Source: an uncultured Acetatifactor sp.
GTDB lineage: Bacteria > Bacillota > Clostridia > Lachnospirales > Lachnospiraceae
Reading direction: 5' to 3'
Assembly: GCA_934394515.1 (NCBI GenBank)
Contig: CAKRRU010000094.1
Coordinates: 1-10,139 of the forward strand
Length of the DNA stretch: 10,139 nucleotides
Part shown: positions 1 to 8,587 of the stretch, piece after piece
Layout of the letters: every line of letters starts with the position of its first letter
Position numbering within the stretch: the stretch's first letter is position 1
Notes under the pieces: generated by a model
What the model was told of the DNA's origin: nothing
The model's input: the letters and a program-made list of their open reading frames with translations, nothing else
The model's database searches: none
Position numbers and translations under genes: made by a program

Positions 1-217
1 GAAACCCTTTCACTGCCTGCTTGTCAAATGTCGACCCGTCAGCGCTTTTTGCCGCCGTATGCAGCACCATCATATACGGATATCTTGCATCGGGTGCATA
101 GACGATAAAGTCAAACCCATCCCGTTCCCCGTGAAACAGGTCACCCACTTCATCATAACGCAGTCCGGTACCCATGGCGATCTGCTGATAATTTTCAATC
201 TTCTTTTTCTGATTCAT
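1..217 (-). CDS. Hypothetical protein, 5' part only (runs off the left edge)
   Basis: The first 72 codons of a minus-strand gene are present; the rest lies beyond position 1. The ATG at 217 follows AAAGGATGGGAG, a clear ribosome site, and a good promoter lies about 70 bases further up. The protein starts MNQKKKIENYQQIAMGTGLR and is soluble-looking, with no signal peptide or membrane segment in the visible part. A hydrophobic, beta-like stretch (FDFIVYAPDARYPYMMVLHT) occupies about residues 36-55. I do not recognise the family and assign no function. It is transcribed alone as far as can be seen, because the gene upstream on the same strand ends in its own terminator. Confidence 0.7.
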   Translation of the reverse strand, partial: MNQKKKIENYQQIAMGTGLRYDEVGDLFHGERDGFDFIVYAPDARYPYMMVLHTAAKSADGSTFDKQAVKGF

Positions 218-285
218 TTTTCTCCCATCCTTTGTAATAAAAAATTAGTAACTGTTCAGAATCGTTACGAAAATCTCACTTTTCC

Positions 286-314
286 ATTTTACACTTTACC
301 GTGTTAACATGCAA
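286..314 (-). promoter_or_regulatory. Sigma-A type promoter for the left-edge gene
   Basis: On the minus strand, TTGCAT (309-314) and TAAAAT (286-291) are separated by exactly 17 bases. The start codon at 217 is about 70 bases downstream. The promoter sits just past the terminator of the preceding gene, as expected for an independent unit. Confidence 0.6.
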
Positions 315-338
315 CCCTATTAAGGTTTTTTAGGTCAC

Positions 339-376
339 AAAAAAACTGTAGGCACATAGATGTAACCTACAGTTTT
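339..376 (-). terminator. Rho-independent terminator of the DUF1905/C39-like gene
   Basis: An 11-bp perfect stem (AAAACTGTAGG at 342-352 with CCTACAGTTTT at 366-376) encloses a 13-base loop. Read on the minus strand it runs straight into seven Ts (339-345). It lies about 60 bases past the stop codon of the gene at 437-1105. The plus-strand reading has only a four-T tail inside the stem, so minus is the likely working direction. Confidence 0.8.
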
Positions 377-436
377 GAACTTCCATATGAATAGATCGGG
401 ATGATGGGAATCACGCAAAACTAAATCTGTATCCGA

Positions 437-1105
437 TCAACACTTAATCTCCAGATATCCCAACAGTTTGCTCATGTCGTACTCTTCCAGCACACCAAGG
501 TTGGAATCATAGAACTTGCCGTCGAAATGTACCAGATAGTGGCAGAAACGTCCCATCTTCTCCATCATGATACAGCATTTCGGCAATACAGCGGGCTTGC
601 CCTCGGTATATACGATAATGTCGGTATGGTCGATGCCGTAGTAGTTCAGTGCGGAGATCACACGTCCCATGGTAGCCTGCCACTCTCTGCAGTCCATAAC
701 GCTGATTACTTCTGCGATGGTGACACCTGCCAGCATTGCTACACATGCCTGACCGCACAGACCGTCTTCCGGCTGGATGATCACGTTCATGCTGTCGATC
801 TTACGGATCGGATTCTCGAAGCTGTAAGGGCTGTTCTGATCCATACGGATCAGGGAACCGTTGACATGCAGCAGAATCTTATGAGTTACACCGAGCTCTA
901 CCTTTACTGCATCCTCATCGGTAATAACGATCTCGTAGTTACCCTTTTCCTTGGGATGAAGCTCACACTCGATAATGTTGTTATCCAGTACAATATCTCC
1001 CTTGATGACTTCTCTCTGCTTACATACTTCCCATACATTGAAAGGAATCTGGATAGTATATCCCACATCCTTTTTTTCTACTTTAGATTCAAAAAAATAT
1101 CTCAT
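437..1105 (-). CDS. DUF1905-like domain fused to a C39/papain-like cysteine peptidase domain
   Basis: The protein has 222 residues, with no signal peptide or membrane segment, so it is probably cytosolic. Residues about 15-85 (YTIQIPFNVWEVCKQREVIK, then ELHPKEKGNYEIVIT) follow the pattern of DUF1905, a small beta-barrel domain of unknown role. Residues about 108-222 look like a C39-type or papain-like peptidase. Q111 and C117 in QPEDGLCGQAC match the oxyanion-hole Gln and nucleophile Cys. H189 and D200 in HYLVHFDGKFYDSN are candidate catalytic His and Asp; H193 and N202 are alternatives. Nine cysteines, including the last residue, are many for this length. No ABC transporter or bacteriocin precursor is nearby, so a C39 leader-peptidase role is not supported. 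The start is fixed by GGAGG eight bases upstream of ATG. It is monocistronic, with its own promoter and terminator. Substrate unknown; peptidase activity is inferred from motifs only. Confidence 0.75.
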   Translation of the reverse strand: MRYFFESKVEKKDVGYTIQIPFNVWEVCKQREVIKGDIVLDNNIIECELHPKEKGNYEIVITDEDAVKVELGVTHKILLHVNGSLIRMDQNSPYSFENPIRKIDSMNVIIQPEDGLCGQACVAMLAGVTIAEVISVMDCREWQATMGRVISALNYYGIDHTDIIVYTEGKPAVLPKCCIMMEKMGRFCHYLVHFDGKFYDSNLGVLEEYDMSKLLGYLEIKC

Positions 1106-1193
1106 AATCTTTTCCTCCGTTGCTTTTGCTGTTCCCGAAATGTTTCCTTAAGAAAATAAATTGCGAAAGCGGTTACATTTGTTATTTATCTTG

Positions 1194-1221
1194 ATTCTAG
1201 CAAAATTTTCCGCACTTGCAA
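1194..1221 (-). promoter_or_regulatory. Promoter of the DUF1905/C39-like gene
   Basis: On the minus strand, TTGCAA (1216-1221) and TAGAAT (1194-1199) are spaced by 16 bases, with the start codon about 90 bases downstream. A second, weaker pair upstream (TTGACA, then TACTTT after a 17-base spacer containing nine Ts, about 1235-1264) could also serve. It lies just beyond the mgtE terminator. Confidence 0.55.
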
Positions 1222-1283
1222 AGGGCTTGATACAAAGTACTGAAAAAAAAACATCCTGTCAAAATTTTATCAACATCATACAG

Positions 1284-1333
1284 AAAAAAAGCCGTAATAT
1301 TTGTGATTTTCCTCACAGATATTACGGCTTTTT
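1284..1333 (-). terminator. Rho-independent terminator of mgtE
   Basis: A 16-bp stem (GCCGTAATAT extending to 1306, paired with 1313-1328; one G-T wobble) has a six-base loop (1307-1312). A run of A on one side (1284-1290) and T on the other (1329-1333) flanks it. On the minus strand it ends in seven Ts, about 30 bases after the mgtE stop. It is nearly symmetric, so it could also stop plus-strand transcripts, although no plus-strand gene ends here. Confidence 0.88.
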
Positions 1334-1362
1334 GTAAAGCAACATTATCTTGCCAATACTAT

Positions 1363-2712
1363 CTACAATCCCAATATAGCCGAAGCCACACGGAAATATA
1401 CAAGCAATGACATCGCATCCACGATGGTCGTAATAAACGGACTCGCCATAACTGCCGGGTCAAATCCCAGACGCTTTGCCAGGATTGGCAGCAGACATCC
1501 GATGATCATAGCGATCACCACTGCCGCTACCAGTGTCAGGCACACAGAAGCTGCCACCAGTACTCCTACTTTATCCAGTAACAGTAATTTCACAAAATTC
1601 GCTGCGGAAAGCGTAACACCACAGATCAATGCCACACGGATCTCTTTGAACACAACCTTGGGAACGTCCCGGTATTCGATCTCATTCAGGGACAACCCAC
1701 GGATCACGGTAACACTGGCCTGACTGCCGGCATTACCGCCGGTATCCATCAGCATGGGAATATATGCCACCAATACGGCACAGACGCTCAGTGCGTCTTC
1801 AAAAGAAGAAATGATTGCGCCGGTAAACGTCGCCGATACCATCAAAAGTAACAGCCAGGGAATACGCTTTTTGAAGGTCTCCCATACGCCGGTCTTCATA
1901 TAAGGCTTATCGCTGGGCACGATAGCCGCCATCTTTTCCATATCCTCCGTGGTCTCTTCTTCCATGATATCCACGATATCATCCACGGTGATAATGCCTA
2001 CCAGCCGGTTCTCGTTATCCACGACCGGCATCGCTGTAAAGTCATATTTTTTGAACTGTCTGGCTACTTCTTCCTGGTCCATCAGGGTATTGATGGAGAT
2101 GACATTTTCATGCATGATGTCACCGATGATCTCGTCGCCGTCCATGAGCAGCAGGTAACGCAGTGCCACAGTTCCCACCAGACGTCTCCGGGCATCCAGC
2201 ACATAGCAGATATTGATGGTCTCACTGTCGAGTCCCACCTTACGGATCCGCTCGATTGCCTGATTTACCGTCAGGTTTTCTTTCAGGTCAACATACTCGA
2301 CCGTCATGATACTTCCGGCGGAATCCTCCGGATAACGCAGCAGATGATTGATATCCCTTCGCACATCGGGGCTTGCATTGGTCAGAAGCTTCTTGACAAT
2401 ATTGGCAGGCATCTCCTCCAACAGGTCTGCCGCATCGTCCGCCATCAGGTTGTTGATAATGCTGGCAGCTTCTTTATCCGACAGGGAGGTAATGATTTTC
2501 TGCTGATTGTCCATATCCAAATAGGAAAAAACGTCTGCCGCCAGATCCTTGGGCAGGATACGGAAGACCTTTAACATGTCCTCTTCTTCCAGTTCTTCCA
2601 GAAGTCCCGCAATGTCGGCATCGTTGAGTTCAGCCAGATACTGGCGCAGCTTGGTATACTGCTTGGTATTAAGAAGCTCTAAGACTTCTTCCAGTTCTTT
2701 GATCTGTTCCAT
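1363..2712 (-). CDS. mgtE: Magnesium transporter MgtE
   Basis: The 449-residue protein matches the size of characterised MgtE (about 450). It forms a homodimeric Mg2+ channel in the cytoplasmic membrane that its own cytosolic domains close when internal Mg2+ is high. Residues 1-130 form the acidic helical N domain. Two CBS domains follow at about 135-195 and 199-253; the second contains TAMPVVDNENRLVGIITVDD. Five membrane helices lie between about 286 and 447. The family signature GGNAGSQ is at 325-331. D432, in FITTIVDAMS, falls at the same number as the pore Asp of the Thermus protein. The start is set by AAGGAGG six bases upstream of ATG. It probably shares a transcript with the YigZ-family gene 165 bases upstream, since no strong promoter was seen in the gap. 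No M-box riboswitch was recognised, so control is probably by the protein itself, unless the leader ORF matters. Confidence 0.96.
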   Translation of the reverse strand: MEQIKELEEVLELLNTKQYTKLRQYLAELNDADIAGLLEELEEEDMLKVFRILPKDLAADVFSYLDMDNQQKIITSLSDKEAASIINNLMADDAADLLEEMPANIVKKLLTNASPDVRRDINHLLRYPEDSAGSIMTVEYVDLKENLTVNQAIERIRKVGLDSETINICYVLDARRRLVGTVALRYLLLMDGDEIIGDIMHENVISINTLMDQEEVARQFKKYDFTAMPVVDNENRLVGIITVDDIVDIMEEETTEDMEKMAAIVPSDKPYMKTGVWETFKKRIPWLLLLMVSATFTGAIISSFEDALSVCAVLVAYIPMLMDTGGNAGSQASVTVIRGLSLNEIEYRDVPKVVFKEIRVALICGVTLSAANFVKLLLLDKVGVLVAASVCLTLVAAVVIAMIIGCLLPILAKRLGFDPAVMASPFITTIVDAMSLLVYFRVASAILGL

Positions 2713-2806
2713 GATGATCCTCCTTATGATGTTTTCTATGGGTGTAACTTATGTGGTAACTTCGCCCCGGAAGCGGGTTGTCAGAACTTGTCTGTGTACA
2801 CTTCAT
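2669..2806 (-). CDS. Possible leader ORF overlapping the mgtE start
   Basis: A 45-codon frame begins MKCTQTSSDNPLPGRSYHIS after a good Shine-Dalgarno (AAAGGTGGTG, about 5-8 bases from ATG). It runs through the mgtE ribosome site and stops 41 bases inside mgtE in another frame. The tail is rich in His, Lys and Arg. It may be a translated upstream ORF that couples or modulates mgtE translation, or an accidental frame. A spaced complement to its ribosome site (ACCAC, near 2750) could fold back on it. There is no family match I can name. Confidence 0.28.
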   Translation of the reverse strand: MKCTQTSSDNPLPGRSYHISYTHRKHHKEDHHGTDQRTGRSLRAS

Positions 2807-2835
2807 AAAAACCACCACCTTTCCTCATGGAATCC

Positions 2836-2854
2836 GCCGGTCGCTCTTACCGGC
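2836..2854 (-). other. GC-rich hairpin in the yigZ-mgtE gap
   Basis: GCCGGT (2836-2841) and ACCGGC (2849-2854) form a perfect 6-bp stem with a 7-base loop, 24 bases after the yigZ stop. No T-run follows on the minus strand, so it is not a convincing terminator. It may be an mRNA-stability or partial pause structure that leaves mgtE co-transcribed. Confidence 0.4.
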
Positions 2855-2877
2855 CACTATCAATTTTAACTTTTCGT

Positions 2878-3525
2878 TTATTCTTTGTCAACGAAATATA
2901 ATTCTTTCAATTTCTCAATTTTCACCTTTCCGCAAGTGGTTTCTATCAGGTTTTTCCTGAGGTTTTCCTCTTTTTCCACCGGGATACGTAAAATAAATTT
3001 TACATTTTCCGCATAGACACTGTCCACCGGTACGATACCGTTCTGTCCGAAATAATATTGCAGTTTTCCGATATCATTATAATCGGTAGTCACTTCCAGT
3101 TCGCAGCCTTTTCGCATGACACCGGTCTCACAGTGTGCCAGCCCCTCTTTCACCGCCTGGGTATAGGCCCGCACCAGCCCGCCGGTCCCAAGCAGGGTAC
3201 CGCCGAAATATCTGGTCACCACCACCGCTATGTTACGGATTCCGGAGCCGGCCAGTACTTCCAGCATCGGTCTTCCAGCAGTGCCGGAAGGTTCTCCGTC
3301 GTCGCTGCATCTGGTCAGTTCTCCTCTGCTCCCTATGACGAATGCCGAGCAATTATGTCTGGCATCCCAATACTTTTTCTTTATTTCTTCTATAAAAACC
3401 ACTGCCTCTTCCTCGGTCTCGCACTTGCGGACCGTGGCGATAAAACGGGATTTTTTCTCCACGATCTCACCCTCGCCGCCGGATAAAAGGACTCTGTAGC
3501 TGTCCATGCTATTGGTTTCGCTCAT
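2878..3525 (-). CDS. yigZ: YigZ/IMPACT family protein (UPF0029)
   Basis: The protein has 215 residues from the chosen start. Family members (E. coli YigZ, B. subtilis YvyE, eukaryotic IMPACT) have about 200 residues. The N-terminal UPF0029 domain carries the full signature: DARHNCSAFVIG, then RCSDDGEPSGTAGRPMLEVL, then VVVTRYFGGTLLGTGGLVRA. The C-terminal third is the DUF1949-like ferredoxin-fold domain (about residues 138-205). IMPACT proteins influence translation control in eukaryotes; the bacterial role is unsettled. The frame is open to an ATG at 3558, but that one has only a weak GGGA site. The ATG at 3525 has GAGG six bases upstream and gives the usual family N-terminus; the ATG at 3507 is a third option. 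It stands upstream of mgtE on the same strand and divergent from the PBP gene. No functional link to mgtE is evident. Confidence 0.93.
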   Translation of the reverse strand: MSETNSMDSYRVLLSGGEGEIVEKKSRFIATVRKCETEEEAVVFIEEIKKKYWDARHNCSAFVIGSRGELTRCSDDGEPSGTAGRPMLEVLAGSGIRNIAVVVTRYFGGTLLGTGGLVRAYTQAVKEGLAHCETGVMRKGCELEVTTDYNDIGKLQYYFGQNGIVPVDSVYAENVKFILRIPVEKEENLRKNLIETTCGKVKIEKLKELYFVDKE

Positions 3526-3632
3526 ATCAATCCTCAATTCTGCACACACTCTTTTCATATGAATCCCATGTCATTATCTTGCAATGCCCCGAACAGTAAA
3601 GATGCATGCACTCATTTTTTCTAATTCAGTGT

Positions 3633-3660
3633 AGCATAACTTGCTCAAAATGTGAAACAA
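3633..3660 (-). promoter_or_regulatory. Possible promoter for yigZ (and mgtE)
   Basis: Minus strand: TTGTTT (3655-3660), a 16-base spacer, then TATGCT (3633-3638). The start at 3525 is about 100 bases downstream. Both boxes are imperfect, so this is only the best candidate in the divergent region. Confidence 0.35.
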
Positions 3661-3683
3661 TTCTAAAGACTGGCAAGAAAACC

Positions 3684-3712
3684 TTTATTTACATAATTTT
3701 ATTTGGTATAAT
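3684..3712 (+). promoter_or_regulatory. Extended -10 promoter for the PBP gene
   Basis: TATAAT (3707-3712) is preceded by TGG, forming an extended -10 element. The -35 region is weak (TTTATT at 3684-3689, 17-base spacer). Transcription would begin near 3719. A small inverted repeat (GTCTG/CAGAC, 3719-3733) would sit at the very 5' end of the mRNA, ahead of the ribosome site at 3736-3741. Confidence 0.65.
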
Positions 3713-3749
3713 ATTTTCGTCTGTATCTCAGACAGAAAGGACTTGTTTT

Positions 3750-6422
3750 ATGGATTATGGAAAAAAAGGTGTCCGAACAAAACAGAAGACACTCAACTCT
3801 AAATCACAAAAATGGGGAAGAAAGTTTGCACTGACCTGTGTAAAAGTAGTGCTGGTCGCCATCATCGGTGTCGGCATCTGCGGTGTGGCTGCCGGTATCG
3901 GTGCTTTCCGCGGTATTCTCTCTTCCACCCCGACGATCCGCCTGTCCGATGTGGTAGCTGTTGGTGAGGCCACCATCGTATATGATAAGGAAGGCAACGA
4001 GATCGACCAGTATGTCAGCACCAATTCCAACCGTCTCTCCGTAGGTATGGATGAGATACCCGATTACATGGGCAAAGCATTCGTAGCCATTGAGGATGAA
4101 CGTTTCTATCAGCACAACGGTATCGACTTCAAAAGTATGCTGCGTGCAGGTTACCAGTTCATCAAGACCGGTGGCGCAGAAGCCCAGGGTGCCAGTACGA
4201 TCACCCAGCAGCTTCTGAAGAACACAGTCTTTCCCGAATGGACTTCCGAAGGCAATAACAAGATCAAGAAGATCAAGCGTAAGATCCAGGAGCAGTATCT
4301 GGCGCTGGAGATCTCCAAATATTACAGCAAAGATGAGATTCTGCTGCGTTACATGAATGCGATCAACTTAGGACAGAACACGCTGGGCGTGGAATCCGCT
4401 TCCTTACGTTATTTCGGAAAACACTGCAGCGACCTGACGTTGTCCGAGTGTGCCGTAATCGCCAGTATCACACAGAATCCTTCCAAGTACAATCCTATCC
4501 GCCACCCGGAGGAAAATGTGAAACGTCGTAAAACCTGTCTGGAAAATATGTTGAGACTTGAGTTTATTACACAGGCAGAATATGATGAAGCTATGGCCGA
4601 TACCGATGCGGTATATGAAAGAATCGGTCTGTACGACATTGATTATCAGGAAGCAAACGCTACCACCGGTTCCTACTTCTCCGATGCGGTATACGAGCAG
4701 GTAAAGCAGGATCTGATTCTTGCCGGTTATAACGAATCCATGGCAGAGAGCCTGCTTACTTCCGGCGGTTTACGTGTGGAATCCACACTGGATCCTAAGA
4801 TTCAGGCGATCCTGAATGAAGAGTATGCAGATCCCTCCAATTATCCGGAAAATGTGAAATGGTATCTGAACTATGCGCTTACCATTATCTCTCCCGATGG
4901 TACAAAAAATAATTTCAGTAAAGAAAATATGATGAGCTGGTTCAAGGAAAATCAGAACAAAAAGTTCAATCTGATCTTCTCTTCCCAGGATGATGCTTAT
5001 GCAGCGATCGATACGTATCGTTCCGCAATGCTGGCCCAGTTAGGTGTGGAGGATAACGCCGACAACTATGAAGAGACCGTCTCCATGACTCCTCAGCCCC
5101 AGTCGGCAATGGTCATCGAAGAACAGAGCACCGGACATATCGTAGCCATGATCGGCGGACGCGGTGCAAAAGAAGGACGTCGTACCCTGAACCGTGCCAC
5201 CAATGCCAAACGTCTGCCGGGATCCACCTTTAAGGTACTGGCTTCCTACGCTCCCGCTCTGGACAGCGCAGGCAAGACTCTGGCAACCGTTTACAACGAT
5301 GCACCGTTTAACTATGCCGACGGTACTCCCGTCCGTAACTGGTACAAGTCCGGTTACCGCGGCATCCAGAATATCCGTGCTGCGATCCGTGACTCCCTGA
5401 ATATCATTGCGGTTAAGAACATCACCGTGATCACTCCGAGACTCGGATATGATTATCTGCTGAACTTCGGATTTACCACTCTGACAGACGGAGTACAGGT
5501 AGGCAACGAGATCAAATCCGATGTCAACCAGTCCCTGGCTTTAGGCGGTCTGACCTACGGTGTCACTCCTTATGAGCTGACAGCCGCTTATGCTGCGATT
5601 GCAAACGGCGGTACTTATGTAACACCGAAGCTGTACACCAGGGTAACAGATTCCGACGGTAATGTGATCTTAGACAATACGAATCCTCCCACCATGCAGG
5701 TCATTAAGGAAACTACTGCTTTCCTGCTGACCAGTGCCATGCAGGATGTAGTTACATCCGGTACCGGTGGCAAGGTTAACTTCGGCGGTATGGCCATCGC
5801 CGGTAAGACCGGTACCACAACCGGACCTACCGATGCATGGTTTGCCGGCTATACTCCGTACTACACTGCCGCTACCTGGACCGGTTACGACAATAACGTA
5901 GACTTAAACAGTGCTGAGGACGGTGTTTCCAAGACATTGTGGCGTAAGGTCATGAAACGTGTACACGAAGATCTGCCGAATACCCAGTTCCCGGTTCCTT
6001 CCGGAATCGTACAGGTAACGGTATGTTCCCAGTCCGGCAAGCTTCCGATCCCCGGTCTCTGCGACGGCTGTCTCTACACAGAATACTTTGCGGAAGGCAC
6101 CGAGCCTACAGAAAGCTGTGATGTGCACTATCAGGGTGAGATCTGTGCTTACGACGGTCTGCCCGCCAGTCCCGATTGTCCGTTCAAGTATTCCGGTGTG
6201 GCTACCATGCCTCTGGTAGAAGATCCTGCATTACAACAGGGATCTACCGTTATCGTCAACAATCCCGACGGTACCCAGACAGTCATCACGCCGAACACCA
6301 GAAGTCAGTGTGAGCATGATGCCGCCTTCTTCGCCAACCCGGATTACGAAGCTGTAATCAACCAGCAGCAGGCTGAGATCAATGCAAGAAATGCTGCCGC
6401 ACAGCCACAGCCCGAAGAATAA
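3750..6422 (+). CDS. Bifunctional class A penicillin-binding protein (PBP1A-like)
   Basis: The 890-residue protein polymerises lipid II into glycan strands and cross-links the peptides outside the membrane. A basic cytosolic tail (1-25) precedes one membrane anchor (about 26-52). The GT51 glycosyltransferase domain (about 85-265) has EDERFYQHNGID, with E115 the expected catalytic Glu, then GASTITQQLLKN and the KRKIQEQYLALEIS block. The transpeptidase domain (about 340-740) has all three motifs: S492-T-F-K495, S549-L-N551 and K686-T-G-T689. A stretch at about 355-450 between the domains looks like a lineage-specific insertion. After the transpeptidase, residues 759-810 hold six cysteines (759, 771, 774, 790, 799, 810), probably disulfide-bonded, then a Gln/Pro-rich tail. 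The frame is open back to 3606, but the ATG at 3750 has AAAGGA eight bases upstream and lies behind the promoter; the upstream extension would include the promoter itself. Monocistronic, ending at a terminator. Confident of family, less of which numbered PBP it matches. Confidence 0.96.
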   Translation: MDYGKKGVRTKQKTLNSKSQKWGRKFALTCVKVVLVAIIGVGICGVAAGIGAFRGILSSTPTIRLSDVVAVGEATIVYDKEGNEIDQYVSTNSNRLSVGMDEIPDYMGKAFVAIEDERFYQHNGIDFKSMLRAGYQFIKTGGAEAQGASTITQQLLKNTVFPEWTSEGNNKIKKIKRKIQEQYLALEISKYYSKDEILLRYMNAINLGQNTLGVESASLRYFGKHCSDLTLSECAVIASITQNPSKYNPIRHPEENVKRRKTCLENMLRLEFITQAEYDEAMADTDAVYERIGLYDIDYQEANATTGSYFSDAVYEQVKQDLILAGYNESMAESLLTSGGLRVESTLDPKIQAILNEEYADPSNYPENVKWYLNYALTIISPDGTKNNFSKENMMSWFKENQNKKFNLIFSSQDDAYAAIDTYRSAMLAQLGVEDNADNYEETVSMTPQPQSAMVIEEQSTGHIVAMIGGRGAKEGRRTLNRATNAKRLPGSTFKVLASYAPALDSAGKTLATVYNDAPFNYADGTPVRNWYKSGYRGIQNIRAAIRDSLNIIAVKNITVITPRLGYDYLLNFGFTTLTDGVQVGNEIKSDVNQSLALGGLTYGVTPYELTAAYAAIANGGTYVTPKLYTRVTDSDGNVILDNTNPPTMQVIKETTAFLLTSAMQDVVTSGTGGKVNFGGMAIAGKTGTTTGPTDAWFAGYTPYYTAATWTGYDNNVDLNSAEDGVSKTLWRKVMKRVHEDLPNTQFPVPSGIVQVTVCSQSGKLPIPGLCDGCLYTEYFAEGTEPTESCDVHYQGEICAYDGLPASPDCPFKYSGVATMPLVEDPALQQGSTVIVNNPDGTQTVITPNTRSQCEHDAAFFANPDYEAVINQQQAEINARNAAAQPQPEE

Positions 6423-6453
6423 TTTCCAATAGCATAATATATTTCAAGTAAAA

Positions 6454-6497
6454 GAACGCCCTCTGTCGTCACATTAACTGTGATACCGAGGGCGTTC
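6454..6497 (+). terminator. Hairpin terminator after the PBP gene
   Basis: A 10-bp stem (GAACGCCCTC at 6454-6463 with GAGGGCGTTC at 6488-6497) is topped, across an internal loop, by a second stem (TCACA/TGTGA, 6469-6483). It starts 31 bases past the PBP stop. The T-run on the plus strand is poor (ATGTTT). On the minus strand a CTTTT follows, so it may act in both directions as a backup for gdhA. Confidence 0.65.
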
Positions 6498-6508
6498 ATG
6501 TTTCAACT

Positions 6509-6542
6509 AAAAAAATTCCCGAAAGCATCATACTTTCGGGAA
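6509..6542 (-). terminator. Rho-independent terminator of gdhA
   Basis: A perfect 10-bp stem (TTCCCGAAAG at 6516-6525 with CTTTCGGGAA at 6533-6542) has a 7-base loop. On the minus strand it is followed by seven Ts (6509-6515). It lies 22 bases after the gdhA stop. Confidence 0.9.
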
Positions 6543-6564
6543 CTCTGAAATCACTTATGATATA

Positions 6565-8000
<1,436 letters not shown>

Positions 8001-8043
8001 TAAACTTTATCCCACTAAATCATAAAAGTTTTTGCCGTTTTTC

Positions 8044-8086
8044 TGTATAATTTGCACAATAAATTATACAAGTATACAATTTGTGC
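8044..8086. promoter_or_regulatory. Triple, partly palindromic motif upstream of gdhA
   Basis: Three related 13-16 base units fall in 43 bases: GTATAATTTGCAC (about 8045-8057), GCACAATAAATTATAC (8054-8069, inverted) and GTATACAATTTGTGC (8072-8086). The first two overlap at GCAC. The last two face each other as an imperfect palindrome with a 2-base centre. The array is about 45-85 bases upstream of the gdhA -35 box, a common position for an activator or repressor site. The regulator is unknown, and AT-rich chance symmetry is possible. Confidence 0.4.
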
Positions 8087-8120
8087 GTTATAATGTACGT
8101 TTAAATTGCTGAAATCAATT

Positions 8121-8585
8121 TTACAAATATTCCTTTAAGGTTTTAATATTTGCATTTTCCATTTCTATCAATTCTTTTGCCAGATTGCAGCAGCGTGTCC
8201 CTGCCATTTCGCCATTATGTGCCAATACCTTCTCCATCTCCAGGATCCCGTTATTGCTTCCCTTAATGATCATTTCCGCAATATGACCGGTACTGGTATT
8301 AAACAGTGTATTATAGCCGATCCCGATCCGCAGCATGGCATTCTCCATTGCATTCTCACGGTAAGTCTGTGCCCTGCCTTCCACCAGTGTCTGTACTGCC
8401 CTGTCATGGAGTCTGGAATAATGCAGTTCCTGCTGTGCCACTTCCGCTGCCAGTCTGTCATCATAGATTTTGTCTGTGACGGCATCCAGTGCTTTCATTG
8501 CCATTTCCGTATTGCGCTGAATCTCACGATAGATATTGATCTCCTGCTTTTTTAGATTTTGTTTTTTAGATGTATATGTTCCCAT
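8121..8585 (-). CDS. Small all-helical protein of unknown function
   Basis: The protein has 154 residues, with no signal peptide and no membrane segment. I do not recognise the family. It reads as a run of amphipathic helices, at about 8-40, 43-70, 72-108 and 112-150, suggesting a four-helix bundle. An E-x2-H pattern (E53, and H55 and H60 in ELHYSRLH) is reminiscent of ferritin-like folds, but the paired Glu/His ligands of a di-iron site cannot be assembled convincingly. There are two adjacent cysteines (C132, C133). The start is supported by AAGGAG eight bases upstream of ATG, but that site lies inside a stable terminator-like hairpin. No convincing promoter was seen directly upstream, so it may depend on transcription from the SH3b gene through the structured gap. 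No clear terminator follows; a weak AT-only hairpin overlaps the stop. Confidence 0.8.
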   Translation of the reverse strand: MGTYTSKKQNLKKQEINIYREIQRNTEMAMKALDAVTDKIYDDRLAAEVAQQELHYSRLHDRAVQTLVEGRAQTYRENAMENAMLRIGIGYNTLFNTSTGHIAEMIIKGSNNGILEMEKVLAHNGEMAGTRCCNLAKELIEMENANIKTLKEYL

Positions 8586-8587
8586 AG

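Noticed and set aside
437..1105. Bacteriocin-processing C39 peptidase
   Set aside because: There is no ABC transporter domain, no membrane part, and no double-glycine precursor peptide nearby.
527..1159. A 210-codon open frame on the plus strand opposite the DUF1905/C39-like gene
   Set aside because: No ribosome site, antisense to a clear coding gene, and low-similarity composition; it is a mirror of the real gene's codon pattern.
2815..2830. GAGGAAAGG on the minus strand, resembling the conserved 5' region of RNase P RNA
   Set aside because: The match is a few bases only, the rest of the RNA is absent, and the purines are better explained as ribosome-site sequence for the following small ORF.
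2713..2877. M-box magnesium riboswitch ahead of mgtE
   Set aside because: The gap is long enough, but the conserved M-box core sequences and stem order were not found; only one short GC hairpin and a possible small ORF are present.
3606..3749. N-terminal extension of the PBP from an ATG at 3606
   Set aside because: The extension contains the promoter and ribosome site, and would add a second hydrophobic segment not typical of the family.
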